From positions 806,001 to 870,000 of the forward strand of contig NZ_JOMI01000003.1 of the NCBI RefSeq assembly GCF_000711235.1: a stretch of 64,000 nt of DNA, in the 5' to 3' direction. The first letter of the stretch is position 1. The number at the start of each line of letters is the position of its first letter. The translations under genes were made by a program, and so were the position numbers. Source of the stretch: Prevotella sp. 10(H) (GTDB lineage Bacteria; Bacteroidota; Bacteroidia; Bacteroidales; Dysgonomonadaceae). The notes under the pieces are model-generated. The model had not been told where the DNA came from. It was given only the letters and a program-made list of their open reading frames with translations, and ran no database searches. Shown piece after piece: positions 33,211 through 41,912 of this stretch.

Positions 33211-33834
33211 GTGGCAAAAAAGAACTTTTACGTAGTATGGAACGGGGTAACGCCCGGAGTATATTCGGACTGGAGTAAGGCAAAAGCCCAGATCGAGGGT
33301 TACGAAGGTGCTATTTATAAGTCATTCCCGACAAAAGAGGAAGCCGAGAAGGCTTATAACGATAATCCGTGGCAATATATCGGTAAAAATGCTGCAAAGA
33401 AGAAGGTATCCATTAATAACATTCCTGAGATAATAAAAGATAGCTTGTCTGTCGATGCTGCTTGCAGTGGTAATCCGGGCTTACTGGAATATCGCGGTGT
33501 ATACGTTAAGACCGGTGAACAGGTTTTCCATCAGGGGCCATTTGAAAAAGGCACGAATAATGTAGGCGAATTCCTGGCTTTGGTGCATGGACTGGCCTTG
33601 CTGAAGCAAAAGAAATTCAATATACCTATTTATTCAGACAGTGTGAATGCCATAAAATGGGTAAAGGATAAAAAATGTAAGACTAAATTGGAACGGGTGC
33701 CTGAAAACGAATCACTGTTTTACATGATCGAGCGTGCCGAAAAATGGCTGCGTAAGAATACGTATACCACTACTATAATAAAATGGAAAACGGATGAATG
33801 GGGAGAAATCCCTGCTGATTTCGGAAGAAAATAA
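33211..33834 (+). CDS. rnhA: ribonuclease HI with N-terminal RNA/DNA hybrid-binding domain
   Basis: Degrades RNA in RNA-DNA hybrids. 207 residues: an N-terminal caulimovirus-type (viroplasmin-like) domain, residues 1-50 (FYVVWNGVTPGVYSDWSKAK; GAIYKSFPTKEEAEKAY), then an RNase H fold. Catalytic acidic residues are in SVDAACSGNPG, NNVGEFLALVHGL, IYSDSVNAIKW and the C-terminal IPADFGRK. The start is GTG at 33211, preceded in frame by TAG; no ATG occurs early enough to preserve the first domain. It is a single gene, convergent with the next. Confidence 0.92.
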   Translation: MAKKNFYVVWNGVTPGVYSDWSKAKAQIEGYEGAIYKSFPTKEEAEKAYNDNPWQYIGKNAAKKKVSINNIPEIIKDSLSVDAACSGNPGLLEYRGVYVKTGEQVFHQGPFEKGTNNVGEFLALVHGLALLKQKKFNIPIYSDSVNAIKWVKDKKCKTKLERVPENESLFYMIERAEKWLRKNTYTTTIIKWKTDEWGEIPADFGRK

Positions 33835-33840
33835 CAATCG

Positions 33841-34428
33841 TTACCTGCTCCACGGATTGAGCGACATCAGAAACCGCCATCTGTCCACATCGAATTTGTA
33901 GAGGTAGTATTTGCCATACGAGCATTCATATCCGCAAATGTACACCTTATATATAAGTACGTATTCTTTGTTTCGGGAAAAGAGGGGGATCGAATAATAA
34001 TTAACGTTCGTGTCGTCTTTCTTTTTTGCTGAAATCATTTTTTTACCTGACATACCTTGATGCCATACGGAATCTTTGATGGATATATATTGTTCGTAGA
34101 AAAAGTTCCTTTCTTCCTGATTGAAAAGCGTGTCGAGCCCCGATGATTTTTTAAACAGATATTTATTGTCGGGTTCAAGATGGCTAATATCATACTGGCC
34201 GACATATTTGCTGATAAAATTGGCTGTATCCCAAGGCATTATTTTGTAAGATACCTTTTTATTGTTTTTGAGAAATTTTATTTCGGTTTTTTTGTCATTT
34301 TCTGTCATCCAGTTCAGAAAATTATAGATTTCTTCATCGGATATAACCGAACTGTATGTATATTTTTGTGCAACAGCAAATTGCACACTAAGAAGTGTTA
34401 TTAAAAATAATAAGGTCCTAAGTTTCAT
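33841..34428 (-). CDS. hypothetical secreted protein
   Basis: A 195-residue protein with a clear Sec signal from the ATG at 34428 (MKLRTLLFLITLLSVQFAVAQ). The mature part is basic and rich in Tyr, Lys and Asp, with two Cys close together (YICGYECSYGKYYLY) that could form a disulfide. I recognise no family. It ends 6 bases from the RNase H stop codon in convergent orientation. Confidence 0.7.
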   Translation of the reverse strand: MKLRTLLFLITLLSVQFAVAQKYTYSSVISDEEIYNFLNWMTENDKKTEIKFLKNNKKVSYKIMPWDTANFISKYVGQYDISHLEPDNKYLFKKSSGLDTLFNQEERNFFYEQYISIKDSVWHQGMSGKKMISAKKKDDTNVNYYSIPLFSRNKEYVLIYKVYICGYECSYGKYYLYKFDVDRWRFLMSLNPWSR

Positions 34429-34787
34429 ATAAGTTTGAGTATATTCTTTTTGCAGAATCAAAGGTAATAAAAAAAAGAATTTCTATAAAATTCTTACTGT
34501 TGTTTTCATTAACAACTTTATCTATATAATGGAATTTTGTAGTATTTAGCTGTTGGCTTTTAGGTCTTTGAAATGAGTATTTGAGTATAATTAGATTTTG
34601 AGGATTTGCGTTACTTTCGTTACCTTTTAACTCAATATAGTTAATTAATGTAAATTATTCAATTAGATACAAGTAAACGGTAAACAAGTAGACAAGTCTT
34701 TCAACTAGTATCTTGTTTACTGGTCAACTGAAGTTTCCGTTACTTTTGTTACCTTTGCACCTCGAAAAAATTAAAGGAAAAATTCAA
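34429..34787 (+). promoter_or_regulatory. intergenic region upstream of the ABC-F gene
   Basis: 359 bases. The left part is AT-rich without recognised features. The right part is copy A of a dispersed repeat (34609-34757), whose end supplies the -7 element TACCTTTG at 34750-34757, 30 bases before the ABC-F start codon. Confidence 0.55.
34609..34757 (+). repeat. dispersed intergenic repeat, copy A
   Basis: About 150 bases aligning with 54972-55152. It begins with a CGTTAC-TTTCGTTAC unit (34609) followed by TATAGTTAATTAATGTAAA. A central hairpin GTAAACAAG/CTTGTTTAC (34680-34688 with 34712-34720) comes next, then GGTCAACTGAAGTTTCCGTT leading into a second, shortened CGTTAC unit (34738). See findings. 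Confidence 0.75.
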
Positions 34788-36404
34788 ATGTTGATTGTAG
34801 ACAGTCTGAAAGTAGAATTAGGGGATAGAGTCTTATTTGACAATATCAGCTATATAATAAACGATAAAGACAAAATAGCGCTGGTAGGCAAAAATGGGGC
34901 AGGTAAGAGTACAATGCTGAAAATTCTGGCCGGTGTTAACTCAAATTATAAAGGTTCGGTAACAGGGCCCGATGGTGTTACAGTAGGATATTTGCCGCAG
35001 GTGATGAAAATTACCGATGGCCGCACAGTTCGTGAAGAAGCATCTTTAGCATTCTCCCATATTTTCGACTTGCAGGCGCAGATCGAGGATATGAATAAGC
35101 AACTGGAAACCCGTACCGATTACGAATCGGATGATTATGCCAAACTGATAGATGATTTTACGCATGCTCATGAACGGCTTGCGATGGTAGAGGGCGTAAA
35201 TTTTGAAGGAGAAGTGGATAAAGCGCTTTTGGGTTTAGGCTTCAAGCGTACCGATTTAGATCGTCAGACAAGTGAATTTAGCGGCGGATGGCGTATGCGG
35301 ATAGAGTTGGCAAAGCTCTTGCTAAGAAATCCGGATGTGATGCTGTTGGATGAGCCTACAAATCATCTCGATATAGAATCTATCGGTTGGCTCGAAGACT
35401 TTATCAATACACAGGCAAAGGCTGTAGTGCTAATCTCGCATGACCGTGCATTTATAGATGCTGTCACTACCCGTACTATCGAACTGACTATGGGGCGTAT
35501 ATATGACTATAAAGTAAACTACTCTAAATATGTAGAACTCCGTCAGGAACGCCGCATGCAACAGATACATGCCTGGGAGGCGCAGCAAAAGCAGATTGCT
35601 GAAATAGAAGAGTTTATAGAGCGGTTCAGGGCACAGGCAGCAAAGGCTGTCTTGGTTCAAAGTCGTATCCGCCAGTTGGAAAAGATGGAAAGGGTAGAAA
35701 TCGATGAAGAAGACAAGTCGCATATACGCATTCGTTTCCAACCTGCAACGCGATCGGGAAATTATCCGCTGACAGTGGATATGGTAACTAAAAAATACGA
35801 TGACTATCTGGTATTTGAGAATGCCAACTTGATGATAGAGCGAGGCGAAAAGATAGCGTTGGCCGGAAAGAACGGTGAAGGAAAGTCGACCTTTGTAAAG
35901 TGTATAATGGGCGAAACGCCATACGACGGTACAATGATGCTCGGGCATAATGTCGAAGTAGGATATTTTGCACAGAATCAGGCTGATTTGCTGGATGAAG
36001 ACCTTACTGTATTTGAAACTATCGATCAGGTAGCTGAGGGAGATATCCGTACTCAGATCAGAAATATACTGGGAGCCTTTATGTTCAACAGGGACGACTC
36101 CGATAAGAAAGTGAGGGTGCTTTCGGGAGGCGAACGTACGCGTTTGGCAATGATCAAATTATTACTTGAGCCTGTAAACCTGTTGATCCTGGATGAGCCG
36201 ACCAATCATCTCGACCTGAAAACAAAGGAGGTTCTGAAGAATGCTTTGCTTGATTATGACGGGACTGTTATTCTCGTTTCCCACGACCGTGATTTCCTTG
36301 ACGGACTGGTAACTAAGGTCTTTGAATTCTCTGATAAAAAGGTGCGGGAACATATCGGAGGCATTAAAGAGTTTCTGGCAAAGAAGAGGGCTTTAACATC
36401 TTAA
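34788..36404 (+). CDS. ABC-F family ATPase
   Basis: Soluble duplicated ABC protein acting on ribosomes rather than in transport (no membrane segments). 538 residues from the ATG at 34788; the frame extends to 34713 but that part lies in the upstream repeat. It has two ATPase cores, with Walker A GKNGAGKST and GKNGEGKST, signatures FSGGWRMRIELAKLLL and LSGGERTRLAMIKLLL, and Walker B plus the ABC-F hallmark LLDEPTNHLD and LILDEPTNHLD. The inter-domain linker (about residues 240-325) is the long, charged P-site tRNA-interaction motif. Housekeeping translation factor versus antibiotic resistance cannot be settled; nothing nearby suggests resistance. Confidence 0.93.
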   Translation: MLIVDSLKVELGDRVLFDNISYIINDKDKIALVGKNGAGKSTMLKILAGVNSNYKGSVTGPDGVTVGYLPQVMKITDGRTVREEASLAFSHIFDLQAQIEDMNKQLETRTDYESDDYAKLIDDFTHAHERLAMVEGVNFEGEVDKALLGLGFKRTDLDRQTSEFSGGWRMRIELAKLLLRNPDVMLLDEPTNHLDIESIGWLEDFINTQAKAVVLISHDRAFIDAVTTRTIELTMGRIYDYKVNYSKYVELRQERRMQQIHAWEAQQKQIAEIEEFIERFRAQAAKAVLVQSRIRQLEKMERVEIDEEDKSHIRIRFQPATRSGNYPLTVDMVTKKYDDYLVFENANLMIERGEKIALAGKNGEGKSTFVKCIMGETPYDGTMMLGHNVEVGYFAQNQADLLDEDLTVFETIDQVAEGDIRTQIRNILGAFMFNRDDSDKKVRVLSGGERTRLAMIKLLLEPVNLLILDEPTNHLDLKTKEVLKNALLDYDGTVILVSHDRDFLDGLVTKVFEFSDKKVREHIGGIKEFLAKKRALTS

Positions 36405-36430
36405 TGTATTGTTTTTCTAGTATTTTTACT

Positions 36431-36438
36431 TATTTTTG
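36431..36438 (+). promoter_or_regulatory. -7 promoter element TATTTTTG
   Basis: TAnnTTTG match 43 bases upstream of the small lipoprotein gene start. Confidence 0.5.
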
Positions 36439-36481
36439 CCAAAAAGTCAAATTTATCTAAAACTACTAAATTAAACTTAAC

Positions 36482-36967
36482 ATGAAGAAAATCACCCTTT
36501 CCTTACTGGCTGTTTTGTTTGTCTTTGCCTCTTGTGGCGGACCGGATGCCGTAAAATTTAATGATGCTATTGCTAAGGCAAATGCTACTATTACTCAGGT
36601 GAGCGTATCGTATGACAGCGACCTTACTAGCGCTGTAAATACTGAAAACTATGAAGCTATTGCTGCTAAAACAGATAGTGCTCTGGCTAAAATCGATGCA
36701 GAGATCACTATTGTAAAAGCATTGGATGTACCGAAAGGTGGTGCAGATTTCAAGGAAGCGGCTCTGAAGACTTACGAAAGTCTGAGGGGTGTTGTTGAAG
36801 CTGGCAAAGGCTTTGCTTCTCTGACTAAGGATTCTGCTCCGGAAGATGTTAGCAAGTTACAGGAAACATATCAGGCTAAAGTGGATGAGTATTCGAAATC
36901 ATTTGAATCTTTGACAGCTGCTCAGCTTGAATATGCTAAAGAAGCCGGCTACGAGGTAAGAAAGTAA
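36482..36967 (+). CDS. small helical lipoprotein
   Basis: A 161-residue lipoprotein (signal MKKITLSLLAVLFVFASC). The mature part is predicted mostly helical, Ala/Lys/Glu-rich (KFNDAIAKANATITQVSVSY; LAKIDAEITIVKALDVPKGG; QLEYAKEAGYEVRK), with the spacing of a helical bundle. It recalls LIC11966-like surface proteins, but that is a loose resemblance. The gene has its own promoter and terminator. Function unknown. Confidence 0.75.
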   Translation: MKKITLSLLAVLFVFASCGGPDAVKFNDAIAKANATITQVSVSYDSDLTSAVNTENYEAIAAKTDSALAKIDAEITIVKALDVPKGGADFKEAALKTYESLRGVVEAGKGFASLTKDSAPEDVSKLQETYQAKVDEYSKSFESLTAAQLEYAKEAGYEVRK

Positions 36968-36982
36968 TCTTAATTATATAAG

Positions 36983-37022
36983 AAGCAAAAGGGCAGGATT
37001 ATATAATCCTGCCCTTTTGCTT
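36983..37022. terminator. perfect 40-base palindromic bidirectional terminator
   Basis: From AAGCAAAAGGGCAGGATTA to its exact complement, a perfect 40-base palindrome between convergent genes, with stem ends that give T-rich tails in both directions. Confidence 0.9.
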
Positions 37023-37036
37023 GTATATCAGTCTGT

Positions 37037-39685
37037 TTATCTTTTATTTAGTGTGTATTTGAAACTGTGCTTGCCGGCTTCCAGCTTTTGTGTTCCTTTC
37101 TCTTTTACATAGTCCGGTAAATAGAGTGTAGCAGAGCTGTTGGCTGGTATCTCTACAGTATAAGTGATTGTGTTCTTCTTACGTTCCCACTTCGAAACAA
37201 TCAAACCGTAAGGCGATTTGTGCTTAGCCTCAAAGTGATTAAGGCCTTCAACAAAGTTCGGACGTAAGATAATGTGCTTGAATCCCGGTTGTGCTTCATC
37301 AGGGAAGATTCCGCCCACACCTTTGTAGAACCAGCCGCCGATTTCACCGAACATCATGTGATTGTCCGAGATGTCTCTTTCGGCTTTCAAATCCCAGTTT
37401 TCAAGTAGGGTAGTAGCACCGTTGACAATCCACCAGCCCCAAGAAGGGTATGTATTCTGAGCCGCAACTTTGTATGCTGCTTCTACATGACCGTTTTCGC
37501 TTAACGCATTCAGGATAGCTTTTGCTCCTAAAACACCTACATCGAGGTGGAATCCGGCTTCTTTAACTTTATCTGCAAGGCTTTGGGCTACTTTGCTTAT
37601 TGATTCTTCCGGCACGACTCCCCATTGTAAAGGAACGCTCAGTTCGGTCTGTGTACCACTTGCATAGATTCCTGTTTCCTTATTGAGGTATTTAGCATTG
37701 ATAGCATCCTTGATCTTTTCGGCTAAAGCCGAATAATAAATATAGTCATCCTGTTTGTTAAACAGTTTTGCAGCCTTAGCTAAAATCTTGGTGTCTACAT
37801 AAAAATAGATTGATGACGTCAGTTCCTTATTCGAACGGGATTTCACCGGAACCCAGTCTCCGCGTCCCCACGATGTGAGATGCTCCGGACTTCTGCGGTC
37901 AACATAATTTACATAACGCTTCATGTTCTCATAACAATCGGCAAGTAACTTGCTATCACCGTAGAACATGTATATTTCCCATGGGATAATGGCAATCGTA
38001 CTTGTCCAGTCCAAACCGTTTTCGGTACCGTATCCCCATCCGCCTGTCGGGATGATATCCGGTAATACGCCGTTCGGCTGTTGTTCGTCACGGTGGTCGG
38101 CCAGCCATTTTTCGTAGACTGTAATACCGTCGTAATTATAGAGTGCTGTTTCGATTGCCAGATGTCCGTCGCCTGTCCAGCCGTTCTTTTCACGTTGAGG
38201 ACAATCGGTCGGGAAGCCCATCAGATTAGACAGGTAAGCATTATTGGTTGCCCACCAAAGTTTGTTGACCAAATCGCTGGACGTATTAATCTCTCCCACC
38301 TGAGGTACATCGCTGTGCATAAAGAAAGCAACGAGATTACTACTGTCGAGTTGGATGGGCTTACTGCTGGTAACTTCTACATAGCGGAATCCTTTATAGT
38401 TGAATCGGGCCATGAACTCATCCTCACCTTTTCCACTCAATATAACTATATCAGTCTGGAATGGGTCGGAACTGTCTACCGGACGGTGATAAACATCTAT
38501 ATTAGACATATCTATATGCCCGTTATCATAAAGTCTTTCACCGTGCTTCAGCCTTAATACTGTTCCTTCTTCTCCAGAAATCTTTAGCTGGGTAACCCCC
38601 GACATATTCTGAGCGAAGTCGAATACATAGGTTGTATCGTTTATCTTATTGATTGTCTTTGCTTCAAATCTGGTTACATTTCTGATCGGTCGTACTTGCT
38701 GCGCTGTTACATTTTGCGAAGGTACAGGCCTGTATCGTACGCCACCCCATTTCGAATCGTCAAAATTCACGGTATTCCAGCCTTTCTGTTCAAGGCGAGC
38801 ATCGTAGTGTTCGGCAGTATATATACTATTGAATATAAGTGCACCTGAGGACGTTTTCCAATCTCTTTCGGATGGGATTACTTCTGTTGTTCCGTCTTCA
38901 TATGTTAATCTCAAATCCATACAAAATGCAGGACGATTACGCCACGGGGCATTATGGAAATCCCATACACCCATCGACTGATGATTGTACCAACCGTTGC
39001 CAAGTAATACTCCTATGGCATTCTTTCCATTTTGTACCTGCGGAGTGACATCAAATGTTACATAATAATTCCTCCTGTCAAATCGGGTGTACATCGGGTC
39101 GAGGCGATGATTGCCGATTTTCTCACCATTTATATATAATTCATATAGTCCGGCTGCGGCAATGGATACCCTTGCCGACTTTACCTTTTTCTGTGTATCG
39201 AATACTTTCCTGAAATAGGGTGCAGGCTTATAGTCCTTATTCCGGCCGTCGCCTATCCATGCTCCCTGCCAGTTCTTCATGTTCATCATACCTGTTTCGA
39301 ACGAAGAAATATCAGACGAAGACTGTATTCCGTCTTTATCCCATACATTTACTTTCCAGTAATATCGGGAAAACGGTTCCAGCGTTTTCCCGGCATATGT
39401 GGCGAGAATGGCATCGGCATTTTTCCTGCCGGTATCCCACATATTTCCTTTGTTATTTACTACTTCAAGAGAATCTTTTCCTACCACTATCTGATAGGCG
39501 TTTTGTGTAGCTCCCTGTCTCGGATCATTTATCATCCATGATAATCTCGGATTTGGATTATCTATACCAAGAGGATTGGTGAGGTGTTCGCAACTGAGAT
39601 TTTGTGGTTTGCATGATTCCTTGTTTTGGGCAAAAAAAGCATTGCAGCTTAATAGGGCAATGGCACTTACTAAAAATATTTTCAT
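37037..39685 (-). CDS. alpha-L-rhamnosidase, GH78
   Basis: Exported glycoside hydrolase of 882 residues that removes terminal alpha-L-rhamnose. A Sec signal (ending NAFFAQ) is followed by the N-terminal fibronectin-like and jelly-roll domains (NPRLSWMINDPRQGATQNAY; YELYINGEKIGNHRLDPMYT). The (alpha/alpha)6 barrel carries the hallmark FPTDCPQREKNGWTGDGHLA around residue 490 and SWGRGDWVP. The C-terminal domain (FKHIILRPNF; HKSPYGLIVSKWE) is typical. It is not in a polysaccharide utilisation locus: no susC/susD-like genes are nearby. Upstream is the divergent ilv promoter. Confidence 0.94.
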   Translation of the reverse strand: MKIFLVSAIALLSCNAFFAQNKESCKPQNLSCEHLTNPLGIDNPNPRLSWMINDPRQGATQNAYQIVVGKDSLEVVNNKGNMWDTGRKNADAILATYAGKTLEPFSRYYWKVNVWDKDGIQSSSDISSFETGMMNMKNWQGAWIGDGRNKDYKPAPYFRKVFDTQKKVKSARVSIAAAGLYELYINGEKIGNHRLDPMYTRFDRRNYYVTFDVTPQVQNGKNAIGVLLGNGWYNHQSMGVWDFHNAPWRNRPAFCMDLRLTYEDGTTEVIPSERDWKTSSGALIFNSIYTAEHYDARLEQKGWNTVNFDDSKWGGVRYRPVPSQNVTAQQVRPIRNVTRFEAKTINKINDTTYVFDFAQNMSGVTQLKISGEEGTVLRLKHGERLYDNGHIDMSNIDVYHRPVDSSDPFQTDIVILSGKGEDEFMARFNYKGFRYVEVTSSKPIQLDSSNLVAFFMHSDVPQVGEINTSSDLVNKLWWATNNAYLSNLMGFPTDCPQREKNGWTGDGHLAIETALYNYDGITVYEKWLADHRDEQQPNGVLPDIIPTGGWGYGTENGLDWTSTIAIIPWEIYMFYGDSKLLADCYENMKRYVNYVDRRSPEHLTSWGRGDWVPVKSRSNKELTSSIYFYVDTKILAKAAKLFNKQDDYIYYSALAEKIKDAINAKYLNKETGIYASGTQTELSVPLQWGVVPEESISKVAQSLADKVKEAGFHLDVGVLGAKAILNALSENGHVEAAYKVAAQNTYPSWGWWIVNGATTLLENWDLKAERDISDNHMMFGEIGGWFYKGVGGIFPDEAQPGFKHIILRPNFVEGLNHFEAKHKSPYGLIVSKWERKKNTITYTVEIPANSSATLYLPDYVKEKGTQKLEAGKHSFKYTLNKR

Positions 39686-39769
39686 CGTATATGATTTATT
39701 AAGGCTGTAAATGTAGTAAATCTTTTATATTATATAATCTTTATTATATCTAAAAAAGTGATGATAAAA

Positions 39770-39799
39770 TTTGTATTTAAAAAAAAGTTTATAACTTTG
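39770..39799 (+). promoter_or_regulatory. ilv operon promoter, TTTG-N18-TAACTTTG
   Basis: TTTG at 39770-39773, an 18-base spacer and TAACTTTG at 39792-39799 match the Bacteroidetes vegetative promoter. Transcription should start near 39806, some 17 bases before the leader ATG. Confidence 0.8.
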
Positions 39800-39822
39800 T
39801 GTTCACTTTTTGGTATAAAAAT

Positions 39823-39885
39823 ATGACAAATTGCTTTTTACATGTCCTCATTCTTGATATTCTCCTCGTCGGCCGGAATAAATGA
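39823..39885 (+). CDS. ilv operon leader peptide
   Basis: A 20-codon reading frame from ATG 39823 to TGA 39883-39885: MTNCFLHVLILDILLVGRNK. Residues 8-16 are V-L-I-L-D-I-L-L-V, eight branched-chain residues out of nine, which is what a ribosome sensor for Leu, Ile and Val starvation needs. It starts 24 bases after the -7 element. Its stop codon lies inside the antiterminator arm (39881-39891). It is the analogue of the enterobacterial ilv leader peptides; the peptide itself need have no function. Confidence 0.82.
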   Translation: MTNCFLHVLILDILLVGRNK

Positions 39886-39961
39886 GAAAGGTGTGTATAT
39901 CAGCATGATAATATAAGGAACAAAAATATAGGCCTTTCTCATTCTTGGGGAAGGTTTTTTT
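39881..39961 (+). terminator. ilv attenuator: mutually exclusive antiterminator and terminator hairpins
   Basis: Arm A AATGAGAAAGG (39881-39891) is perfectly complementary to arm B CCTTTCTCATT (39933-39943). Arm B's CCTTTCTC (39933-39940) can instead pair with arm C GGGGAAGG (39947-39954), an 8-base stem with two G-U pairs and a 6-base loop followed by seven T (39955-39961): an intrinsic terminator. A:B and B:C exclude each other. An upstream CTCATT (39847-39852, inside the Leu-Ile codons of the leader) can sequester AATGAG of arm A. The ilvD start lies 55 bases past the T run. Confidence 0.8.
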
Positions 39962-40015
39962 ATATAATGGGGTTTTTAAAATAGAAACTGAATCGACAGT
40001 CAAAAATAGAAAAGT

Positions 40016-41848
40016 ATGGGATTCGAATTAAGAAGTTCAACGAGCACACAAGGACGGCGGATGGCCGGAGCAAGAGCTCTATGGAGGGCAAACGGGATGA
40101 AAGAGGAACAGATGGGAAAACCTTTGATCGCTATTGTCAATTCATTTACACAATTCGTTCCGGGGCATGTTCATCTCCACGAAATAGGGCAAAAAGTTAA
40201 AGCGGAGATAGAAGCGCTGGGATGTTTCGCTGCCGAATTCAACACGATAGCTATTGATGACGGTATCGCTATGGGGCACGACGGCATGTTGTACTCACTT
40301 CCATCGCGCGACCTGATAGCCGACAGCGTAGAATATATGGTAAATGCCCACAAGGCCGATGCAATGATATGTATCAGCAATTGCGACAAAATTACACCGG
40401 GTATGATGATGGCAGCCATGCGATTGAATATACCGACTATATTTGTTTCCGGTGGTCCTATGGAAGCCGGACGACTTTCAGGACAACAACTCGACCTAAT
40501 AGATGCCATGATAAAATCGGCAGATGAAACTGTATCGGACAGAGAAGTAGAGGCTATAGAGAAAGCGGCCTGTCCGACATGTGGTTCGTGTTCGGGAATG
40601 TTTACAGCAAATTCCATGAACTGCCTTAATGAAGCTATCGGGCTTGCTCTGCCGGGTAACGGAACTGTTATTGCTACACATATTAACCGTATGGAGTTAT
40701 TCAAAACAGCAGCCAAGCAAATCGTCGATAATGCATACCGTTATTACAGGAATGGCGACGAAACGGTACTTCCGCGTAAAATAGCGACTAAATCGGCTTT
40801 CCTAAATGCAATGACACTCGATATAGCTATGGGAGGTTCTACAAATACGATACTTCACCTTTTGGCTATTGCTCAGGAAGCCGAAGTAGATTTCACAATG
40901 GATGACATTGATAAGCTTTCCCGCAAAACGCCTTGTCTGTGTAAGGTGGCACCCAATACTCAAAAATATCATATACAGGATGTAAACCGCGCCGGAGGTA
41001 TTCTCGGTATAATGAACGAACTAGCTAAAGGTAACTTGATTGATACTTCTTTGCCGCGTGTCGACGGGATGACGCTAGCACAAGCTATCGATAAATACGA
41101 TATCACTAAAGAAATGATTATAAGCCGTGAAGCTGAACTGCTTTATAAAGCGGCTCCGGCTAACCGTTTCAACTTAGAAATGGGTTCACAGGATTATTAT
41201 TTCCCGACTTTCGATACAGATAGGGAAAACGGCTGTATCCGTGATATGGCTCATGCTTATACCAAAGACGGTGGGCTTGCTATATTGAAAGGAAATATTG
41301 CCCTGAACGGATGTGTGGTGAAAACTGCAGGTGTAGACGAAAGCATATTTAAATTTAAAGGTACTGCTAAAGTCTTTCATTCGCAGGATGCTGCTTGTGA
41401 GGGCATACTTAAAGGACAGGTTGTTGCAGGAGATGTGGTAATTATAACTTACGAAGGCCCTAAAGGAGGTCCGGGTATGCAAGAAATGCTTTATCCTACA
41501 TCCTATATCAAATCGAAACACTTGGGCAAAGAATGTGCCTTGATTACAGACGGACGTTTTTCAGGTGGAACATCAGGATTATCTATAGGGCATGTTTCTC
41601 CGGAAGCGGCTTCAGGCGGTGCTATCGGTTTGGTTCGCGATGGAGATATTATAGAAATAGATATACCGAACCGTTCGATCAATGTAAAATTATCCGATGC
41701 TGAACTCGATGCACGCCGTCAAGAAGAGTTGGCGAAAGGTAAAGACGCATTCAAACCGAATCGTGAGCGTGTAATATCCAAAGCACTTAAAGCATATGCA
41801 AGTATGGTAAGCTCGGCAGATTTGGGTGCAGTTAGGATAATAGAATAA
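40016..41848 (+). CDS. ilvD: dihydroxy-acid dehydratase
   Basis: Iron-sulfur enzyme of valine, isoleucine and pantothenate synthesis that dehydrates dihydroxy acids to 2-keto acids. 610 residues, normal for IlvD/Edd. Cluster-binding and signature segments are present: [39 protein letters not shown] and, near the C-terminus, [20 protein letters not shown]. It is the first structural gene behind the attenuator. Its product 2-ketoisovalerate also feeds PanB (gene at 54080). Confidence 0.97.
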   Translation: MGFELRSSTSTQGRRMAGARALWRANGMKEEQMGKPLIAIVNSFTQFVPGHVHLHEIGQKVKAEIEALGCFAAEFNTIAIDDGIAMGHDGMLYSLPSRDLIADSVEYMVNAHKADAMICISNCDKITPGMMMAAMRLNIPTIFVSGGPMEAGRLSGQQLDLIDAMIKSADETVSDREVEAIEKAACPTCGSCSGMFTANSMNCLNEAIGLALPGNGTVIATHINRMELFKTAAKQIVDNAYRYYRNGDETVLPRKIATKSAFLNAMTLDIAMGGSTNTILHLLAIAQEAEVDFTMDDIDKLSRKTPCLCKVAPNTQKYHIQDVNRAGGILGIMNELAKGNLIDTSLPRVDGMTLAQAIDKYDITKEMIISREAELLYKAAPANRFNLEMGSQDYYFPTFDTDRENGCIRDMAHAYTKDGGLAILKGNIALNGCVVKTAGVDESIFKFKGTAKVFHSQDAACEGILKGQVVAGDVVIITYEGPKGGPGMQEMLYPTSYIKSKHLGKECALITDGRFSGGTSGLSIGHVSPEAASGGAIGLVRDGDIIEIDIPNRSINVKLSDAELDARRQEELAKGKDAFKPNRERVISKALKAYASMVSSADLGAVRIIE

Positions 41849-41912
41849 ATTCGGATATAAATTGGGTAGAGCAATGGGTCAAGTAGCCAATACTATCACA
41901 CTAAACAAGAGA

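Larger units (their letters stand above)
39686..40015 (+). promoter_or_regulatory. divergent region holding the ilv promoter and attenuator leader
   Basis: 330 bases between the rhamnosidase gene (minus) and ilvD (plus). The first 85 bases are AT-rich without recognised features. The remainder is the ilv promoter (39770-39799), a leader peptide gene (39823-39885), competing hairpins and an intrinsic terminator (39933-39961), detailed separately. Confidence 0.8.

Noticed and set aside
34788-36404. Antibiotic-resistance ABC-F gene
   Set aside because: Sequence reading cannot separate resistance from housekeeping ABC-F factors and no mobile or resistance context is present.
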